Source: Pseudomonas trivialis
GTDB lineage: Bacteria > Pseudomonadota > Gammaproteobacteria > Pseudomonadales > Pseudomonadaceae
DNA length: 50,942 nt
Direction: 5' to 3'
NCBI RefSeq assembly: GCF_001439805.1
Contig: NZ_JYLK01000024.1
Span: 1 to 50,942 of the forward strand
Shown here: in pieces, positions 1 through 8,240 of the stretch
How positions within the stretch are numbered: position 1 is the stretch's first letter
Layout of the letters: the number at the start of each line of letters is the position of its first letter
The notes under the pieces: generated by a model
Told to the model about the DNA's origin: nothing
Seen by the model: only the letters and a program-made list of their open reading frames with translations
Database searches by the model: none
Translations under genes and position numbers: made by a program

Positions 1-17
1 TTGGGGGGCGGATTACT

Positions 18-113
18 TGTGCCGAGGGGGCTTGCCCGGCGTTGGGGTGCGCAGCGCTCCCGCTTTTTTGGGCCCGCCACGCAGCCCAACGCGGGGCAAG
101 CCCGCTCGCCACA
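18..113. repeat. REPIN-like inverted REP pair, copy 1 (partly degenerate)
   Basis: The right arm carries the same GCGGGGCAAGCCCGCTCGCC core as three other copies in this window (12048, 32101, 50115), and the left arm is a diverged inverted version with a GGGGGCTTGCCC core. The copy is about 96 bp, against 135 bp for the other three. A further partial arm (AAGCCCGTTCGCCAC) follows at about 115-129. Paired inverted REP sequences of this type in P. fluorescens are known as REPINs and are mobilised by RAYT transposases. No RAYT gene is in the window. I see no gene in 1-247; open frames through the repeat look incidental. Confidence 0.75.
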
Positions 114-247
114 GAAGCCCGTTCGCCACGATAGGGCGTTCCACATTACATTGCACACGCAGTGCTCTTTAATGGTGCGTAACTAACTTGAACTTCGCGC
201 ACGCTTGATTCTTCTAATCGGCATTCGACAATCTGCGGAGTACCGTC

Positions 248-793
248 GTGCCAACCATCATCTCGCCCGATACCCCGGAATCGGCCCTGACCGACCACAG
301 CGAGCACAACGCCAAGATCTTCGGTTCGCCCAAGGACCGGCTGGACTTCTACCGCCGAGAAATCCAGTACGAAACCAGCATCCTCGCCAACCGCACCGAT
401 GCCTACCTCACCGCGCAGTCATTCCTGGTGATCGCCTTCGTGTCCGGCATGGGCAACCTCAATCCGGAGTGGGGCAAGCTGTTTACCCTGGTGGTGCCGG
501 TGTTTTTGGTGGCGCTGGGTATTTTGAGTTCGCTGAACGCGTGGCCCGGTATTCGCGCGGCGTATGAAATCATCGACCACTGGCACTATAAGCAGAGCGA
601 ACTGCTGCGCAGCGAGCCGGTGATGGGCATGGCCTACGATGAGTCGCCGCTGTTTTCCGAAATGGAGTCGTCCCACAAGGGCTATCGCAAGTCGCTGCTG
701 TTCTCCATGCGTGCGCCGTGGCTGTTCATGGTGTTCTGGCTGGTGCTGGGCATTTATGCGTTTTATATCCAGATCGACAATCCGATCAGCTGA
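248..793 (+). CDS. small inner-membrane protein of unknown function (181 aa)
   Basis: The GTG start is preceded at 7 nt by GGAG. The first 50 residues are polar and charged, including the stretch RLDFYRREIQYETSILANRT. Two hydrophobic segments follow close together (about residues 55-70 and 80-98), then a cytoplasmic-looking stretch of about 55 residues rich in Glu, His and Tyr, and a third hydrophobic segment at about 155-175 containing Trp and Phe. This layout suggests a small integral inner-membrane protein with a soluble N-terminus. I do not recognise the family; a small channel-like or SLATT-type membrane protein would fit but is not shown. It lies upstream of two tiny acidic genes on the same strand, 85 nt from the first, so co-transcription is possible. 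Confidence 0.75.
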   Translation: MPTIISPDTPESALTDHSEHNAKIFGSPKDRLDFYRREIQYETSILANRTDAYLTAQSFLVIAFVSGMGNLNPEWGKLFTLVVPVFLVALGILSSLNAWPGIRAAYEIIDHWHYKQSELLRSEPVMGMAYDESPLFSEMESSHKGYRKSLLFSMRAPWLFMVFWLVLGIYAFYIQIDNPIS

Positions 794-878
794 GCAATTG
801 GACGGAACTTCGTCCGCAGGCGCGGCGCCTTAGCTTTACGCAGTACAGATTTCTCCCAGACCTGCGAAGAGGTGCCCC

Positions 879-1091
879 ATGAATACCAGCAACGACCCGC
901 AAACCAGCAACCGTAACGACCCGGCCATCGACGGTGGCGAGCCGGCCCCAGGCAGCGCTGTCAATGCGCCCAAGGATCCAGCGGCTGCCAGCGACCCCAA
1001 GGCAAAGGAGAACGACTTCAGCCCGGATTTCGAGCCCGAGCCTGAGCACAAACCTGAAACCGATGCCGATATCGATACTCAGGGCGGCTAG
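879..1091 (+). CDS. short acidic, probably disordered protein (70 aa)
   Basis: The ATG is preceded by GAAGAGGTGCCCC, an adequate ribosome site. The product is rich in Asp, Glu, Pro, Asn and Ala, has no hydrophobic stretch and no Cys, and carries a Glu/Pro-rich segment (FEPEPEHKPETDAD) near its C-terminus. It therefore looks intrinsically disordered. It is followed after 11 nt by another small acidic gene, and the two probably form a translation pair. I recognise no function. The good ribosome site and the matching neighbour support it as a real gene. Confidence 0.6.
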   Translation: MNTSNDPQTSNRNDPAIDGGEPAPGSAVNAPKDPAAASDPKAKENDFSPDFEPEPEHKPETDADIDTQGG

Positions 1092-1102
1092 AGGAGAACG
1101 GC

Positions 1103-1267
1103 ATGTCAAAAGAACTCGACCTGGAAGACGACCCCAACGATCCGGGCAACGAAGACCCGGGCTCGTTGATGGACGATGCCACCGCGCCGCTCAAGGATGA
1201 TGCCACTGTGCCTCTCAACGATCTGGATGACGCGGCAGACGTCGGCAATACTGAGCGTCAGGACTGA
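1103..1267 (+). CDS. short acidic protein (54 aa) with a duplicated motif
   Basis: This 55-codon frame begins at an ATG preceded by GAGGAG at 6 nt, a strong ribosome site. The product is highly acidic (many Asp, some Glu) with no hydrophobic stretch. It contains a short internal duplication, DDATAPLK followed by DDATVPLN, at about residues 24-39. It starts 11 nt after the 70-residue acidic gene, so the two are likely one transcript. Its last 10 bases overlap the 3' end of the convergent antiporter gene. The function is unknown; acidity and low complexity suggest a disordered protein. Confidence 0.6.
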   Translation: MSKELDLEDDPNDPGNEDPGSLMDDATAPLKDDATVPLNDLDDAADVGNTERQD

Positions 1268-2610
1268 CCCTTCGCCCTGGCTCGTCGTTCATACCATGCC
1301 AGCATCGGCTGGGTACTCAGGCCATGAACGACGATGCTCAGGGCAATCACCGACACGGTAAGGTTCACGGCCACGGCGCTGCTGGTGCCGATCAGCCCAT
1401 GGTTGAGGGCGTAGAACAGGTAGTAGATGCTGCCGATGCCGCGAATCCCGAACCAACCCATCAGGCCGCGTTGCTGGCGGTCGACCAGGCTGCCCCAGGG
1501 CATGGCGAATACGCTGACCGGGCGAATCACGCAAAACAGCAAGGCCGCAATCAACAGCGCGCGCCAGTCCCAATGGCTGACCAGCACGATGCCCAATACG
1601 GTCACCAGAAACACTTCCATCGAACGTTCCACCAGGCTGCCGAAGGAGAGCATGTCGCCCATCATCACGCCTGCGGCAATCTGCGTGTCGGCCAGCTCGC
1701 TGACGTCGCCTTGCAGGGCGTGCGCTGGCTCCACCTCCAGATGACCGACCACGGGCAGTGCCAGGTGCTCGGCGGGTGTCCTGGCGTTGCCGGTGGATTT
1801 GAATTCGGCCTGGCGCAGCCCGAGGCCGGCGGCGAACACCGACAGGAAACCGTAGCCGCCGATCGCTTCGGCGGCCACGTAGGCCAGTGCGATCAGCGCC
1901 AGGGTCAGGTAGTCATTGGGCGACAGGGTGCTGTCGTCGTGGGTGATGCGCAGCCACAAGGTGACGCGGCCGATGCCCCGGCCCATCCAGTAACCCACCA
2001 GTAACCCGGCCGGCACTGCCCAGATCAGGTTCTTCAGGACCCAGCCGCCGAGCCAGTCGCCATCGAAACCGCCATGCTGCATGAACAGCAGGCTGAAGAT
2101 CACGAAGGGGAAGGCCGTGCCGTCGTTCAAACCGGCCTCGCCCGAGAGGCCAAAGCGCAGCGCGTCATAGTCCTGGGCGTTGTTGACCTGCACCAGGCCG
2201 GCCAGAACCGGGTCGGTGGGTGCCAGGATCGCCCCCACCAGCAGCGACACACCCCACGACAATTGCAGCAGGTAATGCAGCGCCAGGCAGGTGCCGAGGA
2301 TGGTCAGCAGCATTACCGGCCCGGCCATGCCGAATGCGATGCGCCACAGCCGATGGCTGAGCGGCAGGCGCAGCTTGAGGCCGCTGACAAACAGCGAAAA
2401 CAACACGGCGACTTCGGTCAGGTGTTCCATCCAGCGCGCGGAACCCTTGATGTCCAGGTGCAACAGGTCCACCCCCAACGGGCCAATCGCGACGCCCAGC
2501 AACAGGCACACCGCCGAGGTGGTCACCGGCATCCAGCGCAGGTAGGAGGAGGTGAGGGCGAGGGTGAGCAATACGGCGCCGAGTACGGCCAACCATAGAA
2601 TAAATGTCAT
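1258..2610 (-). CDS. CPA1-type Na+/H+ antiporter (NhaP family)
   Basis: This is a 450-residue polytopic membrane protein of the monovalent cation:proton antiporter family. It has about a dozen hydrophobic segments beginning at residue 2. Family landmarks include the early segment ending GVAIGPLGVDLL, the central GAILAPTDPVLAG motif (Thr-Asp-Pro unwound helix) and the GLSGEAGLNDGTAFP motif with the conserved Asn-Asp region, plus FGIRGIGSIYYL near the C-terminus. The start at 2610 is chosen because the hydrophobic N-terminus begins there; upstream in-frame codons would overlap the toxin-like gene. Expected role: exchange of Na+ or K+ for H+ across the inner membrane. It stands alone, 94 nt downstream of the toxin-like gene. 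Confidence 0.88.
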   Translation of the reverse strand: MTFILWLAVLGAVLLTLALTSSYLRWMPVTTSAVCLLLGVAIGPLGVDLLHLDIKGSARWMEHLTEVAVLFSLFVSGLKLRLPLSHRLWRIAFGMAGPVMLLTILGTCLALHYLLQLSWGVSLLVGAILAPTDPVLAGLVQVNNAQDYDALRFGLSGEAGLNDGTAFPFVIFSLLFMQHGGFDGDWLGGWVLKNLIWAVPAGLLVGYWMGRGIGRVTLWLRITHDDSTLSPNDYLTLALIALAYVAAEAIGGYGFLSVFAAGLGLRQAEFKSTGNARTPAEHLALPVVGHLEVEPAHALQGDVSELADTQIAAGVMMGDMLSFGSLVERSMEVFLVTVLGIVLVSHWDWRALLIAALLFCVIRPVSVFAMPWGSLVDRQQRGLMGWFGIRGIGSIYYLFYALNHGLIGTSSAVAVNLTVSVIALSIVVHGLSTQPMLAWYERRARAKGQS

Positions 2611-2666
2611 CGAGCATGTTCCGGGCCGTGGTGTATGCAGGTTGGAGGCTGCGCCCGGGTGCGGGT

Positions 2667-2690
2667 TCAAAGTGATTCCATTCACTTTGA
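2667..2690. other. perfect hairpin between toxin-like gene and antiporter
   Basis: A perfect 9-bp inverted repeat (TCAAAGTGA / TCACTTTGA, 6-nt loop) sits 15 nt past the toxin-like stop codon and 57 nt before the antiporter start. No T-run follows on the minus strand, so it is not a standard intrinsic terminator. It could be an RNA processing or stability element, or an operator. Confidence 0.45.
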
Positions 2691-2704
2691 GGGGAAGGAC
2701 AGAT

Positions 2705-5700
2705 TCAGGCAGCGTGGCGTCTGATGCTGGATTCCAGGGTGCTGGATGGGGTGAACACCATGTCGTAGCCACCGCCGTCATCCATGAAGCGTTGAATGCC
2801 GGCCTGTTGCTCCCGACCCAGCGTATAGACGTTGGCCTTGCCTACAGTGGCGGGCTGCAGCCGGGTGCCGCCCAATGCGTGGTCCAGTGCCAGAGAGTTG
2901 GAGTGGTAGAGATGCAATTGGCCGTCCGGGGCTTTTTGAATATAAGCAGCGTGCACGATTTTGTCCTTGTTATAGCCGCGTCGGCTGACAAAGGTAGCGA
3001 CGCCTGACTCGGAAATGTCGGCCGCGTTAAAGCTGCTCTTCAAGGTGTCTGGGCGAATTTTCATCATGCGGTTATAGGTTTGGGATCCGCCATTGAGCAC
3101 CTCGGGAATGATTTTGTTGAACGCCGTGTCAGTGATCTTTTTGTCGGCCTGGGCGGCGCGTAACGCTGTCGCGTAACAAATGTCCAGTTGGGTGTTCTTG
3201 TCCAGTTTTTTATACAACGTCTTCATGTTTCCGCTGAGTTCGCCGCTGGAAAGCACCTTGGCCTGAAAGTTCGACAGCGGCTGCCCGAAGGATTTTCGGT
3301 TGACGGGGTTGATGGCGTGCCATTGACCGGTCGCTTCATCCAATTTGGCAAGTGCGCCCACATCACTGGCGCCGTTGACCCCCTTGAGCGTGCCTTGGGC
3401 GATATTTGGTTTTTTCGCCAGTGCGGCCACATCAACTTTTGCCAACGCTGCCAATAGCTTTTCCGCACGGGAAACGCCCCGGCGAGCGAGGTTGATCGCC
3501 CCCCGGGCCAGGTCATCAAGACCGCTCAGAGGGTTGAGCGCGCCTACCGCCGCACGGCCGAGGATCTTGCCCGCATGGGCGATTCTGGACAATGCCGAGG
3601 CTCCAGCTGAGAGGGCTTTTGCGCCTTTGAAGGCAGCACCAAGGCCGACCGCGAAGCCGAAGATATCGAACGCCAGGTCAACGAAGCCTTCAAGCGTTTT
3701 GCCGTCGATAAAATGCTTGATCGCTGAGCGGAACGGGATCAGGTTGAGCGCAATCTCTTCAATGATGCGGTAAGTGGGCACTTGCGTTTCAAAGGTTGTC
3801 GCGCCTTTGGCGTAGCGTTTTACCGCAGGCAGCTCCATGTCTGCGATGACCGCCTCGGCAAGGTAGCGGGTTCTGTCACTGGCGTAGCTGTAGGGAGTAC
3901 CGTGCTCACCCTTTTTTTCATCCGTCAGTCTGGATGGATACTCCCCACCAGGCGTTATGACGTCGTATCGCTTTCCTTTGGAGGGATGCCAACCGTTGGT
4001 GGGTTGGCGCTCCTTGTAGGCCATCTCTGGTCGTTTGGTGATGGTGCCCTTCAGTCGGTTGATGGCATAGGTCACCGAGGTTCCATTACGCACCGTTTCG
4101 ACAAGGAGAGTGCCTTTTTCAACCGGGAGTGGATGATCGTTTCGCCAGTAGTCGATTTCCGTACGGACGGTTATTTTTCCAAACTCAAGATTCTGCCGGT
4201 CTTCCAGCGGCAGGTTTGAAACCAGGGTTTTTATTTGTGCCGCAGTCGTTCTCTTCACCGCGTTGGCGTAATCGGTAAATGCCGTTTCGAAAGGCTGGCG
4301 CGGGGAGGGCAAATCCTTGATTTTTGCCAGTACCGCCTTGATGTCGATCTCCTTTGACGAAGCATTCCAGGTGCCGGGAGTAACGTCGTCGCCAAGCGTT
4401 AGTGCAATCGAAATGGGTATGAATTTCAGCCAATACAACCCATCAGTTAAATTTCCATCCGGCGCGCGCCGCAGGAAGCGGCCATCGATAAACAGATCCA
4501 GTATCGAGTAGGGGCCCGGGAAGTCCTTGTTGGAGGGTTCGAGCTCAATACACTTTGCTTCGAGGAGTTTCGGGTTCATGTCCGGCAGCGCTTTTTTCAA
4601 TTGCTCCAATGCAATGGCGCTGGTTGTCGGCATGTGTGGGATCTGCGTTTCAGCAGCTTCGCGCAGTTCGCGGATCTGCGTGTTGAATGCGTTACAGGCT
4701 TGGGTTAACGCGCCTTCGGTCATCGGATAGCCCAAGCCATTTGCGACAGCCCAGTCCTTGATCGCGTTTTGCTGGGCCGCGTACTCGATCTGACGCTCGT
4801 GATCGTTAAGCGGCGCTGCGCTGGCGTGTAGCATGACCTGCGCATAGCTCATCCCCGCGGTTGCTCCAGGTGCTTTCGCTTCGAGGCGGGCAACAGCCGT
4901 GGTAAAGCTGACCCAGCTATGAGCACCCACTTTCACTTGTTTGGGGATGTCGTTGACCAGAAACTGTGGCGCTCGGTTGGCCAGTTGCAGATGAGCCCTG
5001 ATGGTTGCCGTCTCGGCGGATTCGGCGTTGCCGTTGGCGAGCAGGTATTCAGCCAGCTCCTTGACGATGATTGAGGGTGTCTTGCCGGCGTTTTGCGCGG
5101 TGACCAGCGGGAAGCCCTCGATATGGGGCTGCGGGGAGTGAATCGTCACGCCTTCGATGTCGGTGCTGCTCTCCAGGTTCAGGGCTGCCAGCAGCCAGTC
5201 GCTGGGGCTGCCCTTGATGGCGAGCCGCTCAAAAAAGGCTTGAAGCGCTTCGGCCAATGCCTTGCCCTTGGGGGACCTGAGCAAGTCATCGATCAGCCGC
5301 CGCGGATCGCGCAGCGGTTGCGGGGAAACAGGCCGGTCGCGCAGCAAATGAGTGAGAACGGAGTCATCGTGAAATACCCGCACAGTGCTGAGTCGAGCTG
5401 AATGGATAACCTGCGTGAGTTGACGCTGTCTGTCCTGCGCAAGGGGTTCCGGCCAGGCCAGTGCGCCCCCCAGGTTGCCATGGATGGGTGAGGTGAGGAC
5501 AGGCGTGGCCAATGCTGTCGCCAGGTTCTCCAACTGCTCGTGATTCGTTGGAATGTCCCAGCCGTGGTCCTTGAGCAATTTCAACAGACTGACCTGGTTC
5601 GTTTTGCCGGTTCTATCCGGATAGTAGGAGGCGTGTTCAGAGAGATGAATGGGCTTCTTTAATTCGTCCTCGATCTGCCCGTCATAATCAATACCCTTTT

Positions 5701-6442
5701 GTAGGGTGTTTGCCAGGTGTTGCAGGCTGGCGGCGGCAGCGTGGCGGGTATGAATATCGGCAAGCACGGTTTTCTGCTCGTCGAGTGCATCTTCGCTGCG
5801 CGCAGTGATCAACGCCTGTCTGGTGTTCGGGTCAAGTGGTTTGAAATTCTGATCGCGCTCGATCTCCAGCGCGCGTTGTTGCTTTTGGAGCGGTTCCAGC
5901 GCCTGGGGCTCTTGATAAAAGCGGCCGACTATCCACCACGGCACCGGCTCGTCTGCCAGGGTTGCAGGCGGCGCAAACGCGGTGCCTATACCGAGCAAGC
6001 GCGCGACTTCCAAGACCGGCCCGCTGACTGCGCGCCAATGAGCATCGTCTTGCCCTGCCTTGTGCTGTTTGCCCTTGACCATAAAGGCGATCTCGCCCGT
6101 CTGTGGGTCGAGTGTGATCGAGGTGCGGTTGATACCGCGATCTTGAATCCACTGGCGCATATCGGTGGACTGAAACGCGTCACGTAGTTGGCCCCACCAC
6201 TGGCCGAAGGTGGAGTGGGGAGGCACGTGGTGGATCGTCGGCGTGCTGCTGGTCTGGGCGGCCTCAAGGAGCGCATTGCGGTATTGCAGGGCCAATAAGC
6301 GGTCGCCGTCGGTGCGCGAAGTGCCAGGTTTGACTGGCGCTTGGGCGTCACGCTGCTGTCTGGAAAATGGTTGCCCGCAGGCGGGGGGAAGGGCGGGCAA
6401 CGATTGATTGAATGCTGGGTTATGGTTGGAGAGTCCTTGCAT
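2705..6442 (-). CDS. giant toxin-like protein with putative C-terminal cysteine-protease-like domain (1245 aa)
   Basis: The ATG at 6442 has AAAGGCG upstream; a TTG ten codons earlier (6472) is also possible. The N-terminus is polar with no signal peptide. Most of the length is helical and charged with no recognised domain. A small-residue-rich hydrophobic stretch lies at about residues 915-975 (DIFGFAVGLGAAFKG), as seen in translocated toxins. The C-terminal 180 residues form a separate-looking domain with Cys1089 (LDICYATALRAA), His1164 (KIVHAAYIQK) and His1180/Asn1182 (LYHSNS). That order and spacing resembles papain-like effector proteases such as the C58 and C70 families, but this is inference. 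Codon use looks more A/T-rich than its neighbours, suggesting transfer. No immunity gene or secretion gene is adjacent. It resembles the large dermonecrotic-toxin-like proteins annotated in Pseudomonas, though I cannot confirm membership. Confidence 0.75.
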   Translation of the reverse strand: MQGLSNHNPAFNQSLPALPPACGQPFSRQQRDAQAPVKPGTSRTDGDRLLALQYRNALLEAAQTSSTPTIHHVPPHSTFGQWWGQLRDAFQSTDMRQWIQDRGINRTSITLDPQTGEIAFMVKGKQHKAGQDDAHWRAVSGPVLEVARLLGIGTAFAPPATLADEPVPWWIVGRFYQEPQALEPLQKQQRALEIERDQNFKPLDPNTRQALITARSEDALDEQKTVLADIHTRHAAAASLQHLANTLQKGIDYDGQIEDELKKPIHLSEHASYYPDRTGKTNQVSLLKLLKDHGWDIPTNHEQLENLATALATPVLTSPIHGNLGGALAWPEPLAQDRQRQLTQVIHSARLSTVRVFHDDSVLTHLLRDRPVSPQPLRDPRRLIDDLLRSPKGKALAEALQAFFERLAIKGSPSDWLLAALNLESSTDIEGVTIHSPQPHIEGFPLVTAQNAGKTPSIIVKELAEYLLANGNAESAETATIRAHLQLANRAPQFLVNDIPKQVKVGAHSWVSFTTAVARLEAKAPGATAGMSYAQVMLHASAAPLNDHERQIEYAAQQNAIKDWAVANGLGYPMTEGALTQACNAFNTQIRELREAAETQIPHMPTTSAIALEQLKKALPDMNPKLLEAKCIELEPSNKDFPGPYSILDLFIDGRFLRRAPDGNLTDGLYWLKFIPISIALTLGDDVTPGTWNASSKEIDIKAVLAKIKDLPSPRQPFETAFTDYANAVKRTTAAQIKTLVSNLPLEDRQNLEFGKITVRTEIDYWRNDHPLPVEKGTLLVETVRNGTSVTYAINRLKGTITKRPEMAYKERQPTNGWHPSKGKRYDVITPGGEYPSRLTDEKKGEHGTPYSYASDRTRYLAEAVIADMELPAVKRYAKGATTFETQVPTYRIIEEIALNLIPFRSAIKHFIDGKTLEGFVDLAFDIFGFAVGLGAAFKGAKALSAGASALSRIAHAGKILGRAAVGALNPLSGLDDLARGAINLARRGVSRAEKLLAALAKVDVAALAKKPNIAQGTLKGVNGASDVGALAKLDEATGQWHAINPVNRKSFGQPLSNFQAKVLSSGELSGNMKTLYKKLDKNTQLDICYATALRAAQADKKITDTAFNKIIPEVLNGGSQTYNRMMKIRPDTLKSSFNAADISESGVATFVSRRGYNKDKIVHAAYIQKAPDGQLHLYHSNSLALDHALGGTRLQPATVGKANVYTLGREQQAGIQRFMDDGGGYDMVFTPSSTLESSIRRHAA

Positions 6443-6455
6443 AAAGAGCGCCTTT

Positions 6456-6475
6456 AGATTGAGTGTTATCAATCT
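6456..6475. other. hairpin in the 5' region of the toxin-like gene
   Basis: A perfect 7-bp inverted repeat (AGATTGA / TCAATCT, 6-nt loop) lies just upstream of the ribosome site for the ATG at 6442 and overlaps the alternative TTG start at 6472. It may be a leader hairpin or an operator for the toxin-like gene. Its role is unknown. Confidence 0.35.
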
Positions 6476-6599
6476 TCTGTCGCCTCTGTCGCGTCATTGA
6501 TTCCCTCGCCCGTCCCTGCGTGTGGTGACCTTGTATTTCGATTCAAATCTGTGTGTATTTCAGGCGGTCTCATTCGTGCTGCATTCGGGCTCCGTGGAC

Positions 6600-7847
6600 T
6601 TACTTGATCCGGTCCAGCAACAACCGCTCCAGCGTTTCCACCGGCAACGGTCGGCTGAACAGATACCCCTGAATCTGGTCGCAGCCGGCCTCTTTCAGGA
6701 ACGTCAACTGCGCCTGGGTTTCGACGCCCTCGGCGACCACCCGCAGGCTCAGGCTGTGGGCCAGTTCGATGATGGTGCGCGTGATCGCCGCATCCTGCGG
6801 GTTGGTGGTGACCTCACGGATGAACGCGATATCGATCTTCAACGTATCGATGGGAAACCGTCGCAGGTACGCCAGGCTTGAGTAGCCCGTGCCGAAGTCG
6901 TCGATGGAGATTTTCACGCCCATGGCGCGCAGGCGCTGCAGGGCGGCGATGGTGTGCTCGGTGTTTTCCATCAGCGAGCTTTCGGTGAGTTCCACCTCCA
7001 ACCAGTGTGCTTCCACCGCGGTGGTGGCCAGGATGCGCTCGATATCGGCGATCAGGTCACCTTCGATCAATTGATGGCCGGACACGTTGACCGACACTTC
7101 CACCGCGCCAATGCCGTTGAGCTGCCACGTGGCGATCTGTTGGCAGACGCGCTCGATCACCCAGCGGCCCACCGGCACGATCAGGCCGAGGTCTTCCAGT
7201 ACAGGTACGAACACGGCCGGTGAGACCGGGCCGTAGCCAGGCCGATCCCAACGCAACAACGCCTCCAGGGCACAGACTTCGCCGTTGGCCAGCTCGACCT
7301 TGGGTTGGTAGTGCAGGGCAAACTCATTGCGTTCAACCGCTGCACGCAGTGCATATTCCAGGTCTTGACGGGCGAGGTCGTGCACGTTCATCTGCGCACT
7401 TGGGCTGGTGTGTTTCAGCAACTGCTGTTCGAGCATCAGGCTGTGCTGTTTGAGCTGATCGCCGTAGGCCTTGAGCCGCAGCAGATTGCGTACCCGCAGC
7501 CACAATTCCAGGCGTTCCACCGGTTTGGTGATGAACTCCTCGGCGCCGCTTTCCAGGCCGCTGACCTTTGCCTCGGACTCGCTGAGCGCCGAGAGCATGA
7601 TGATGGGGATATTCGCGGTGGCGGGATTGCCCTTGAGCTGGCTGGCCACCTCGTAGCCGTCCATGCCGGGCATCATGACGTCCAGTAACACCAGGTCAGG
7701 CGGGTTGCTGGCCACCAGGTGCAAGGCGTCTTCACCGCTGGCGGCGCTCAGGGTCAGGTAGCCCTCGTGGTGCAGCAGGGTTTCCAGGAGTTTGCGTATG
7801 TGAGCGTCGTCATCAACGATCAACAGCGTTGCGGGTGAGCTGGCCAT
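6600..7847 (-). CDS. response regulator with EAL c-di-GMP phosphodiesterase output
   Basis: This 415-residue protein has an N-terminal receiver (residues 6-125) with acidic pocket VDDD (12-14), phospho-acceptor Asp56 in LLDVMMPGMDG and the conserved KP. A short helical linker leads to an EAL domain (about 160-410). The EAL signature is intact: E195-A-L-L-R-W, NVSGHQL, ELTES, the IDDFGTGYSSL pair of Asp, KIDIAFI, EGVET and QGYLFS. An active c-di-GMP phosphodiesterase is therefore expected, gated by phosphorylation. It starts 9 nt after the CheY-like gene and is the last gene of a kinase-receiver-EAL operon, so the upstream PAS kinase is its likely phosphodonor. It probably lowers c-di-GMP and favours motility over attachment; that consequence is inferred. 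Confidence 0.92.
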   Translation of the reverse strand: MASSPATLLIVDDDAHIRKLLETLLHHEGYLTLSAASGEDALHLVASNPPDLVLLDVMMPGMDGYEVASQLKGNPATANIPIIMLSALSESEAKVSGLESGAEEFITKPVERLELWLRVRNLLRLKAYGDQLKQHSLMLEQQLLKHTSPSAQMNVHDLARQDLEYALRAAVERNEFALHYQPKVELANGEVCALEALLRWDRPGYGPVSPAVFVPVLEDLGLIVPVGRWVIERVCQQIATWQLNGIGAVEVSVNVSGHQLIEGDLIADIERILATTAVEAHWLEVELTESSLMENTEHTIAALQRLRAMGVKISIDDFGTGYSSLAYLRRFPIDTLKIDIAFIREVTTNPQDAAITRTIIELAHSLSLRVVAEGVETQAQLTFLKEAGCDQIQGYLFSRPLPVETLERLLLDRIK

Positions 7848-7856
7848 GGAGAGGAC

Positions 7857-8240
7857 TCATGCTAGAGGTGCAATGGACGGATTCAGCAGGGTGTCGATCA
7901 CCTGGTACAGCTCCTTGTAGCGCAGGGGTTTGATCACATAGGCGTCGCAACCGGCCAGGCGGGTTTTTTCCCGGTCCTCTTTCATGGCCATGGCGGTGAG
8001 GGCAATCACCGGGATATGCGCGGTATGTGGGTCTTGCTTGAGCAAGCGTGTTGCTGCCAGGCCGTCCATGCCAGGCAGTTGAATGTCCATCAGAATCAGC
8101 GCCGGCTGTAGCTCGCGTGCCATGGTCAGGCCGCTTTCGGCGTCGGCGGCCCACACCACGCTGTGGCCGGCATTCACCAGCAGCAGGCGAGCCAGGCGCA
8201 TGTTGGCTTCGTTGTCTTCGACGATCAGGATTGCGGCCAT
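7857..8240 (-). CDS. single-domain CheY-like response regulator (127 aa)
   Basis: This is a stand-alone receiver with acidic residues E8-D9, phospho-acceptor Asp52 (LILMDIQLPGMDG), a switch Thr (ALTAMAM) and the conserved Lys (VIKPL). I choose the ATG at 8240 because GGAGG lies 7 nt before it; an ATG at 8273 would add 11 atypical residues. The start overlaps the end of the histidine kinase gene by 16 nt, so translation is probably coupled. Its sequence is closest to the DivK/hybrid-kinase type of receiver. It most likely relays or competes for phosphate between the kinase and the EAL regulator downstream. Confidence 0.92.
   Translation of the reverse strand: MAAILIVEDNEANMRLARLLLVNAGHSVVWAADAESGLTMARELQPALILMDIQLPGMDGLAATRLLKQDPHTAHIPVIALTAMAMKEDREKTRLAGCDAYVIKPLRYKELYQVIDTLLNPSIAPLA

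Noticed and set aside
1..186. Open frame at the left edge
   Set aside because: It runs through the REPIN and has no motif or ribosome site; the repeat explains the openness.
6443..6472. TTG start for the toxin-like protein
   Set aside because: The ATG at 6442 has a ribosome-like AAAGGCG, while the TTG lies within a hairpin. It is not fully excluded.
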